Source: Salticus scenicus (lineage: Eukaryota; Arthropoda; Arachnida; Araneae; Salticidae). Taken from it: 64,000 bases of DNA. Of this stretch, positions 57,801 to 64,000 are shown piece after piece. The notes below the pieces were generated by a model, which was not told where the DNA came from, searched no databases, and saw only the letters and a list, made by a program, of their open reading frames with translations. The stretch covers positions 81,105,902-81,169,901 of the forward strand of contig OZ005662.1 of the NCBI GenBank assembly GCA_963930645.1. Direction: 5' to 3'. The translations under genes were made by a program, and so were the position numbers. Within the stretch, counting starts at the first letter, position 1, and each line of letters opens with the position of its first letter.

Positions 57801-57808
57801 TATTTAAA
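57801..57808 (+). promoter_or_regulatory. TATA box for the IRF-like gene
   Basis: TATTTAAA, with its start 47 bp before the ATG, followed by GCCAAGCTCTC as at the RNA ligase promoter. Confidence 0.6.
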
Positions 57809-57847
57809 GCCAAGCTCTCGATTCATTTCGAAGCATTGTCGACGAAT

Positions 57848-58294
57848 ATGCATAAAAGGATCGTTAGAGATTTTCTTTTACCTGCTCTCAATGATGGTAG
57901 ATATGGTTGTTTCTTACAATGGGTGGACAAAAAATCTGGCATTTTTCAATTAAATTGGACCCGCAAAGAATATGGTCATTGTAATCGAGATCGTTTTTCA
58001 ATCTTTGTAGACTGGGCTAGATTGAAAGGAAGACAAACTTCGAATGAAAGAAATTATTACACTATGGTCAAAATGAAATTTCGAGCAGCTCTCCGTAAAT
58101 CGAAAGACGTTACAGAATTAATTTCTCCGAACCAACAAGAAAAACTTTATAAAATAACAAATTTTCCCACCATTGGAGAAAAATATACACCAGAGGAAAT
58201 AGAAGTGGCACAAATATTGACAGATTGGTCGAATTGTAAATCGACACAGAGTCAAAATCGAATTAATACTGTATTTCACGTAATACTAGCATGA
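57848..58294 (+). CDS. IRF-like DNA-binding protein (viral IRF homologue)
   Basis: 148 residues, nearly all a single interferon-regulatory-factor DNA-binding domain (about residues 3-105). The Trp repeat is visible: F9 in place of the first Trp, W25 ('FLQWVDKKSGIFQ'), W37 ('LNWTRK') and W56 ('FVDWARLKGR'), with the 12-residue spacing of W26-W38 in animal IRFs. The recognition helix 'MVKMKFRAALRKSKDVTEL' matches the IRF 'W-K-x-x-F-R-C-A-L-x-K-S' pattern, and 'KLYKI' ends the domain. There is no IRF-association domain, only a ~40-residue tail. IRFs switch on antiviral genes; a domain that binds DNA without activating could compete with them, as proposed for herpesvirus vIRFs, but this is inference. 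The ATG after the TATA box was chosen; the upstream in-frame part is methyltransferase debris and poly-T. Confidence 0.85.
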   Translation: MHKRIVRDFLLPALNDGRYGCFLQWVDKKSGIFQLNWTRKEYGHCNRDRFSIFVDWARLKGRQTSNERNYYTMVKMKFRAALRKSKDVTELISPNQQEKLYKITNFPTIGEKYTPEEIEVAQILTDWSNCKSTQSQNRINTVFHVILA

Positions 58295-58385
58295 TCATAA
58301 AAGATGAACGTCAAGAAAATTATTAAACTTTGCCCCGCTCTCGCTGAAGGTTGATGAAAATGGATTATTATTATTATTATTATAC

Positions 58386-58497
58386 TGTAAAAAAATAAAT
58401 ATTACCAACTGCAAGAAACTCTCTGTGATTGGAGAAAATAATTATTTTCTCCAATCACAGAGAGTTTCTTGCAGTTGGTAATATTTATTTTTTTACA
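58386..58497. mobile_element. Perfect 112-bp palindrome (MITE-like)
   Basis: Two 56-bp arms are exact reverse complements meeting at AATAATTATT, with no loop. The ends TGTAAAAAAATAAATATTACC resemble those of the hairpin insertion at 39029-39076, including the following 'aactgc'/'agctgc', so both belong to one miniature element family. It is flanked by (ATT)n and (AAT)n. A perfect palindrome of this size is a strong block to cloning and polymerases. Confidence 0.9.
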
Positions 58498-58506
58498 TTG
58501 ATTATT

Positions 58507-58552
<46 letters not shown>

Positions 58553-58602
58553 CATATATATAGTCTTGTCATTTTGAAATATTTTTTGATAATTTTGGAA
58601 AA

Positions 58603-59715
58603 ATGGATTCGTCAATATTGTATATTTGTGTTATTTTATGGTTAATATATCGTTATTATTATATTTTATTTTTAATTTATACAGATGTTAATAAATTGTA
58701 TGTTTTCTATTATGATAAAATTATTGTTAATTTGAAAAATATAGATTCATTAAAATATAGTTTTAATGAATCTTTTTCCGATTCCAAATGTAAAAAACTT
58801 TTCGGTTCTTTAATAAAATATGAAGATTCTAAAAATGTGAATAAACATCTTGAATTAAAAGGATCAATGTTTTATTTTATTTGTATGATAACTTATTTGT
58901 ATAAAATACATCCTGTTGTGAAAGTTTTAATAATTTTCTTTTACATGAGTAAATACAATAGACAAAATATGAACATATTTTACAAATTGAGTTTAAGACA
59001 CTATATGGGATTTTATTTAGACATTAATGAAACAACACCAAAATGTCTTATTACATTTATTTTTGACCAGTTGCTGCTTTTAAACAAGTCTACAAATTTA
59101 AAGCGAAAATACTTTGTCGATTATTATTATAAGCATAGTTTTGATTATCATTTTTTGAAGAAAGAATATTCAGAAACTCAGTCTGTATTTAATCTCATAG
59201 ATTTCAAAAATAAAAATATAGTTAATATATGTGCTGGAAATGCTTGTGGAATTCATCTTTTAAACACCAAAATGACATGTATTGATTTGAAACAATACAA
59301 TGGAATGAAACTATTACAGAAAATGGATATATGTAATTTTATACAATGTGATATAAATGATAATAAATTTGAAAGAATAGTTTTATCATATAATGTATGG
59401 ATAGCTATTCATGCTTGTAGAAAATTACCTATACGAATAATTGAAATATTTCAAAAACATGCTTCTAAATTTTCAGAATTGTATCTAGTTCCTTGTTGTA
59501 CTTTAAACAAAAAATATTATAGAGAAAATGTTGACATGTATGATAGAATACATAAAAAATATTATACTGCTAAAAAAGATTTGTCAAGACAACATTGTTA
59601 TCCAGCTATGCATTTTGAATTGTTATGTTCTTTATGTATGACATGTAAATTTAAAATTAAAACATTAAATGATATGCAATCTGTAAAAAACAAAATTATT
59701 ATTGTATATAAATAA
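58603..59715 (+). CDS. Methyltransf_32/METTL25-like methyltransferase with N-terminal membrane helix
   Basis: 370 residues. Residues 4-26 form a hydrophobic helix ('ILYICVILWLIYRYYYILFL') that probably anchors the protein. The SAM-binding fold begins at about 203: motif I 'NICAGNACG' (208-216), acidic end of strand 2 at D228, 'CDIND' at 249-253. The characteristic 'AIHACRKL' (268-275) and 'LVPCC' (295-299) match the HxC...PCC signature of the METTL25/GSTCD-type Methyltransf_32 family. Substrate unknown; members of this group act on protein or RNA. The ATG at 58603 is the only start that includes the membrane helix. Three partial copies lie at 37530, 55776 and 57410. Very AT-rich codon use. 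Confidence 0.78.
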   Translation: MDSSILYICVILWLIYRYYYILFLIYTDVNKLYVFYYDKIIVNLKNIDSLKYSFNESFSDSKCKKLFGSLIKYEDSKNVNKHLELKGSMFYFICMITYLYKIHPVVKVLIIFFYMSKYNRQNMNIFYKLSLRHYMGFYLDINETTPKCLITFIFDQLLLLNKSTNLKRKYFVDYYYKHSFDYHFLKKEYSETQSVFNLIDFKNKNIVNICAGNACGIHLLNTKMTCIDLKQYNGMKLLQKMDICNFIQCDINDNKFERIVLSYNVWIAIHACRKLPIRIIEIFQKHASKFSELYLVPCCTLNKKYYRENVDMYDRIHKKYYTAKKDLSRQHCYPAMHFELLCSLCMTCKFKIKTLNDMQSVKNKIIIVYK

Positions 59716-59837
59716 TTGAATTACCATGTTTTTTAATACATAATTGTATTTTTTAGTTTAAAATAAAAAACAACTTTTTTTGACAATGTCTTTATTTATT
59801 TCAAGATTAAAAAAAACAAAAATAACATATCCACTAA

Positions 59838-60428
59838 TTAATTGTCTTTAGATACATCTACGATAAAAAAATCTTTTAATTTATGAGTGAGTAAAACTTG
59901 TTCCATTTTCATATTTATCCAACCAGTAGCATTATGATAGTCTTTTGCAATGTGTATTTTACATAACTTATCATATAACGTTTTCCATTTATACAACTTT
60001 ATCCAATCATTTGCATAGGAAAATACCAATTCAGTAAGAGGGTAATAATTCATTATTATTTTCTGAAATTCTTCAAATTGATGTAATTTTAGAAGATGTA
60101 AGACTTTCTCATCAACAATCAAAAATATATTTTCACAATAGTATATATTATCCTTTAGTTTTCGCATATTATATAATTCTTTTAATCCAACTTGTAAAAT
60201 ATTACCATCAAAGTAACATACTTTAGATCCTGTAGAATAAATACAAGTTTCATCTACAGATTCAATTAAAAGGGAATTCACATATGATAGATATTTACAT
60301 GGAATTTTAAAATTATATTTTTGCAAATTGTAACACGTATCATAAGATCGATATTCTGAAAATTTTAAGTTGTTAGTCACTTTTAATATATGGTGAGAAT
60401 TCCAATCTATAAAAAATTTAGACGACAT
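59838..60428 (-). CDS. Hypothetical island protein, 196 residues
   Basis: The start is the ATG at 60428 ('MSSKFFIDWNSHHILKV'); the longer frame begins with TTG. (TA)-rich sequence on the minus strand at 60489-60510 could supply a TATA box. No recognised domain. The C-terminal part has Tyr/Trp-rich helices ('FSYANDWIKLYKWKTLYDKL'). It faces the methyltransferase gene tail to tail and shares its upstream side with the 3' end of the CCP gene. Confidence 0.6.
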   Translation of the reverse strand: MSSKFFIDWNSHHILKVTNNLKFSEYRSYDTCYNLQKYNFKIPCKYLSYVNSLLIESVDETCIYSTGSKVCYFDGNILQVGLKELYNMRKLKDNIYYCENIFLIVDEKVLHLLKLHQFEEFQKIIMNYYPLTELVFSYANDWIKLYKWKTLYDKLCKIHIAKDYHNATGWINMKMEQVLLTHKLKDFFIVDVSKDN

Positions 60429-60600
60429 AACTAAGAGCAAACAAAATTTTTGCAGTCACCGATGTGGAGAAAATTAACGACGATTAAATATATATATATG
60501 TATATATATAATATTTTTTTTTCATCTAAAAAATGATTTTTTTAAAATGACATTTTAAAAAATTCATTTTAAAATATAATTGGATTTTTTATTTAACATA

Positions 60601-61488
60601 TTAATTTGTTCCAATTTTAATTATTACAGAAAATATTAAAAAAGTTGTTATGATACATAAACAATATAAAAAAATTTGAAATAACGAAAATTTATCCGAT
60701 GATGTCAGTTTTGTTGGAGAATTAACGGGTAAATTTAGAAATTGGTTATCCACCGGTGACAATGAATTAACTGGAGCGGTTAAAAGATTTGGACAGTTCG
60801 GTTTTGTCCATGTTCCATCTTTTTTACATTTTATAGTAGCATTTGTAATTCCATCATCACAACTAATTACGGCAAATCCTGGAAAGGTAAGTTTTACTTT
60901 TAATGTATCGGGTAATTTTGGACAAGGTTCACACAAAATATCTTTACCGCTCCAAATTCCATTATTTAAACAAGTTCGTTTTCCATCAGTACCGGCATCA
61001 TCAACGATATAAAATCCCAAATGACATTTATGAGTTGCCACCGATTCAAAAAATCTATTGGATGGATAATAAGATACAGATCCGTTTTTAAAATTTTTTA
61101 TTTCATTACATTGTACTGGATCACAACGTAAATTTTTAATAGGTGGAGACCATTCACCAATTGAAGTACAATATTGATTATCTATAAAACTGTTGAGTTT
61201 ATAACCTTCATTACATTTATAAGTGATTTTGTTAGGATAACAATATAATGATCCGATATGATAACCATTTTTTAACAAAGGTGGTTTACTGCAAGGTGTA
61301 GGTATGCATGTAATGGATGGCGGATTCCACATCAATTGATCATTTTTATTTTTAACTAAAAAAGAATATATATTGTTTGATTTATATCCGAGATCACATT
61401 CAAGTACGGCTTTATTTCCTTCATCATATGGAGGATTATGATTACTTGTAAATTTGCCATTTATTGCAGAAGGTAGAGTGTTTATCAT
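60601..61488 (-). CDS. CCP/sushi membrane protein, four modules
   Basis: 295 residues. Complement control protein modules: 1 (about 4-61), 2 (66-122), 3 (127-187), 4 (190-231), recognised by the CxC spacing, Gly-Tyr ('CDLGYKS', 'CNEGYKL', 'CHLGFYI') and W-x-P-x-C ends ('MWNPPSITC', 'TWTKPNC'). After a Pro/Ser/Asn stalk, a membrane helix (about 264-292, 'IFLYCLCIITTFLIFSVIIK') puts the modules outside the cell or virion. The first module lacks its first Cys and no signal peptide is present; a TAA lies just upstream in frame, so the 5' end is missing or on another exon. CCP proteins of vertebrate viruses bind complement; here a host-derived attachment or immune-binding role is inference. Confidence 0.88.
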   Translation of the reverse strand: MINTLPSAINGKFTSNHNPPYDEGNKAVLECDLGYKSNNIYSFLVKNKNDQLMWNPPSITCIPTPCSKPPLLKNGYHIGSLYCYPNKITYKCNEGYKLNSFIDNQYCTSIGEWSPPIKNLRCDPVQCNEIKNFKNGSVSYYPSNRFFESVATHKCHLGFYIVDDAGTDGKRTCLNNGIWSGKDILCEPCPKLPDTLKVKLTFPGFAVISCDDGITNATIKCKKDGTWTKPNCPNLLTAPVNSLSPVDNQFLNLPVNSPTKLTSSDKFSLFQIFLYCLCIITTFLIFSVIIKIGTN

Positions 61489-61617
61489 TCTTTATAATAT
61501 TAGAAAAATTTAATATAATTTTTCTTAAAATTGAATCTTTATTTAATTTTCTAATAATAATAATAATAATAATATATATATATATATGTGAGATTCTGCA
61601 AACATATTACATCTGCC

Positions 61618-62640
61618 ATGATAAAATTGGAAAACGGCAAGAGAGTAATTTTTGTGTATCAATTGGTATTACAAAATAATCTATATGAACGACTTAAAAA
61701 TGCCATTAAATATTCTAAAGAAAATATTTATATCACTTATAAAGACTTGGACAAGCATGTAATTTTATACTCGTGCAAACCCATTTGGATAATCGAAACA
61801 TGGATGTGTACATTTGATTATCCATTAGAGAATTTTACACTTAAAACAATATAGGGAAATGTTTATAATTTTCACGATATTGAATATTTTAAATTACCAA
61901 AACCTCTTCTACGGAAAGCTATTTACCAAAGTCACAAATACTTTGAATTTTCTGGATTAGTTTTAAATAGGTTGACATTCGATGAAGTTATAAAATTATG
62001 TATTAGTCATAATTTTAAAAAGGTCATGGAAGAATTACGAAAAGATATAACTATAGACGATGTCATGGAAATGTTTTCCAAACAAGATGTAATTTTCGAA
62101 AGAAAAAATCTTCTATATCATTTTAATAAAATTATACCAGTTAAAATTTTCTCGGATTTAGATTTATTCGATTTTGGAAAAAAAATTTTGATTCGATTTC
62201 ATATTACAAAAAATTCTAAAATTGTTGAATTATGTTTAAAATGTATAAAACTATACTTTTGTGGACAAACATGTACTTTTTTAAGACAATTTACTTTGAA
62301 GAAAAAATATTGTAGGGAAATGGTAGATTATATACAAAATTGTAACAATTGGTGCAAATTATGTAGACAAGCACCATTATTTCAAATAATCCCATGTGAA
62401 GATATTCTTCCTCGTGTTTTAATGGAAAAATATAAACTTGTTGAAGATTGTTTGATATTAACAAATCTGTCTATAAAAACACGTTATAGTTTATTACATT
62501 TCAAATATTTAAGAGATGATTTATTAAATGACAAAAATGATTACCAGTTGATAGAAGTTAAAATTAAACCCTTTGGAAAAAACTTTGATTATAACAAATA
62601 TAATGAGATCATTATTGATGATTTATTCAATTACTTGTAA
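61618..62640 (+). pseudogene. Paralogue of the HUH-like gene at 31229, with in-frame stop
   Basis: Two ORFs in one frame (61618-61854 and from 61855 to 62640) are separated by a single TAG at 61852-61854. Sequence on both sides of the stop aligns with the 31229-32383 protein: 'WMCTFDYPLENF' before, 'NFHDIEYFKLPK' after, and C-terminal 'LCLKCIKLYFCGQTC' and 'NWCKLCRQAPLFQI' against 'MCTKCIRLYFYNVTC' and 'EWCHLCKCVPRFQI'. The HxH of the paralogue is replaced by 'KHVILYS', so nickase activity would be absent even with read-through. It is listed as a broken gene; stop suppression is an alternative. Confidence 0.8.
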
Positions 62641-62748
62641 CTTTTCTTAAAAGTCAAATATGTATTTTTAAAAGATTTTCTTTATCCAAAGTGTCATTTT
62701 TTCAATATTCCATGATACAAATATTTAAAATTTTTTAAAAGAAACTCC

Positions 62749-63213
62749 TCAGGCTTCACAAATAGCGTTTTCCCACTGGTCCCACATCAAATTAAACGCG
62801 ACATCTAACCTATCCAAATACGATTGTCTAGTAGAACAATCCCTTTTACATGAAAATTTCAACTTCATCAGCATCGCATCATTGCAATAACTCTTTATCA
62901 AGTCCAAAGACGTTTTCAACTTTTCTATGGCGTCCGCTATTGCATCATCTTTCGAAGTGCCGTCTGTCCGTGCTACACTATCTCGAACAATCTGATGAAC
63001 TTGTCTGGATTCGAAATACCATTTGCTGAACGTGGTTTCCACAATGGTCAAGAAATCGATGATGCGAAAAATTTCTTTGTCTTTGGCAACCAAATCGTTG
63101 ACTATTTTATTGAGAGATTCTTTATCAACGATCCTTTTCGAAGACTCTAAACGTGCTATTGTTCTATGGTAGTCATCTCGCATGTAGCTAAATATGACTT
63201 CTATATTATCCAT
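62749..63213 (-). CDS. Hypothetical helical protein, 154 residues
   Basis: The ATG at 63213 is about 50 bp after a TATATAG on the minus strand (near 63265). The chain is all-helical by eye, with heptad-like Leu/Ile spacing ('IFSYMRDDYHRTIARLESSK') and two Cys near the C-terminus ('CKRDC'). No family recognised. Codon use is clearly less AT-rich than in the methyltransferase or HUH-like genes, as with the RNA ligase and the 37814 gene, which suggests these joined the island at another time. Confidence 0.65.
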   Translation of the reverse strand: MDNIEVIFSYMRDDYHRTIARLESSKRIVDKESLNKIVNDLVAKDKEIFRIIDFLTIVETTFSKWYFESRQVHQIVRDSVARTDGTSKDDAIADAIEKLKTSLDLIKSYCNDAMLMKLKFSCKRDCSTRQSYLDRLDVAFNLMWDQWENAICEA

Positions 63214-64000
63214 ACTATATTTATTCTAGCAAAACCAAAATTTAAACAACGTTAAATAAATACTATATATCTCCTTTATGTTTAAGTATATATTTAATCT
63301 CTTCAAGACAAAATGTCAGGTGAGCGTGGAAAACCCATACTTATATAGAGTTAAACTATACCCACACTTAAAAAAAAAAAAAAAAAAAAAAAAAAATTAA
63401 GAAGTAGGCAAAATTTCTCTAGAAAGGATTAATTAATAATTAATTAATTAATTAATTTTCAAAAATGATGAAATTTATAAAATCTAAAAATTATGAAATG
63501 TCAATTGTAAATTGTATTTCAAATTTTAAATTGTTTTAAAAAAACATTAGAATTTCAATACTTATATTTAGAGATCAATTTATTTTAAAAGACGATAATT
63601 TATATACAATTAATTAAAAAAATAAAATAACTGATAAGTTTTGAATTTCAACTCTGTGTGATTTGATAAATATAAATCATGATAATTTTTGATCTGATAC
63701 ATTTTTAAAAAGTAAATTGCAATTCAATTTTAACAAAATTATTTTAATAAAATTATTTAAAGTAAAAAAAAAAAAAGATTTTTTAAGGTTTTTTTTAATA
63801 TTGACTCGTTCTTTGGTATTCTGAGAAAGGTTTCATGTACAGTTAATTATTTGACTGACTGTAGTAATATTGTGTTAATATGTGTGAAATATAATAATTG
63901 GATACTTTTACACACAAATCTGTATAATGTAAAATTGAGAATTTTACACACAAATTTGTATAATCTAAAATTGATAATAAAAATCATAGAATCACTCTTT
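63214..64000. other. AT-rich end of window, no gene
   Basis: Poly-A at 63369-63397, 'attaattaataattaattaa' near 63427 resembling the left edge of the island near 31165, and a short repeat 'acacacaaatctgtataatg' / 'acacacaaatttgtataatc' near 63910-63970. No ORF. The island probably continues beyond the window. Confidence 0.45.

Noticed and set aside
57698..57847. N-terminal extension of the IRF-like protein
   Set aside because: The in-frame sequence is methyltransferase debris plus a poly-T tract; the TATA box and first sensible ATG lie downstream.
31229..64000. Bacterial contamination or bacterial operons
   Set aside because: TATA boxes, no ribosome binding sites, an intron-bearing nuclear tRNA and eukaryotic domains (RING, CCP, IRF) argue against it.

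Overview
The window joins two very different kinds of DNA. The left part (about 1-30.9 kb) is eukaryotic and repeat-rich: long poly-A/poly-T runs, microsatellites, tRNA-derived repeats, and remains of Helitron, Tigger/pogo, mariner, hAT and piggyBac elements, with no convincing host gene. The mix suggests an arthropod. A chelicerate such as a spider is my guess, but the sequence does not prove it.

The right part (about 31-64 kb) is more AT-rich and densely packed with short intron-less ORFs on both strands. Many of them have a TATA box about 35-60 bp before the ATG. This is the layout of an arthropod large dsDNA virus, so I read it as an integrated viral segment or a virus-derived island. No core replication or capsid gene is visible, so I do not assign a family.

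Recognisable products in the island are: an Rnl2-type RNA ligase (54.5 kb); a DNA-binding-domain-only interferon regulatory factor (IRF) homologue (57.8 kb); a four-module CCP/sushi membrane protein (60.6 kb); a Methyltransf_32/METTL25-like methyltransferase with three broken copies; RING-H2 proteins (41.6 and 49.4 kb, plus a pseudogene at 38.9 kb); an F-box-like paralogue family (35.9, 39.6, 53.1 and 56.4 kb); and zinc-rich proteins with HUH-like HxH plus Tyr motifs (31.2 and 42.8 kb, with a broken paralogue at 61.6 kb). An intron-bearing tRNA-Ile(UAU) sits at 44.55 kb. A tandem array of nine 288-bp units, each with a perfect 16-bp palindrome, lies at 32.9-35.5 kb. Degenerate versions of the same sequence are scattered at 37.4, 40.7 and 45.0-45.8 kb, which resembles the homologous regions (hrs) of insect viruses.

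Layout: 0-15 kb dispersed and tandem host repeats; 15.7-16.3 kb two MITEs; 18.3-20.8 kb Helitron; 20.8-24.2 kb a Tigger-like element holding a 307-bp tRNA-like array; 24.3-24.9 kb a piggyBac MITE; 24.9-26.4 kb a mariner nested in a MITE; 26.4-30.1 kb a broken hAT; 30.1-31 kb MITEs and a boundary zone; 31-64 kb the viral-like island.

As a group the island genes look like an accessory, host-interaction region: ubiquitin-linked proteins (RING, F-box-like), a captured immune transcription factor domain, a complement-like surface protein, RNA repair, a methyltransferase and a tRNA. Frameshifts, an in-frame stop and gene fragments show that part of it is decaying or recently duplicated.
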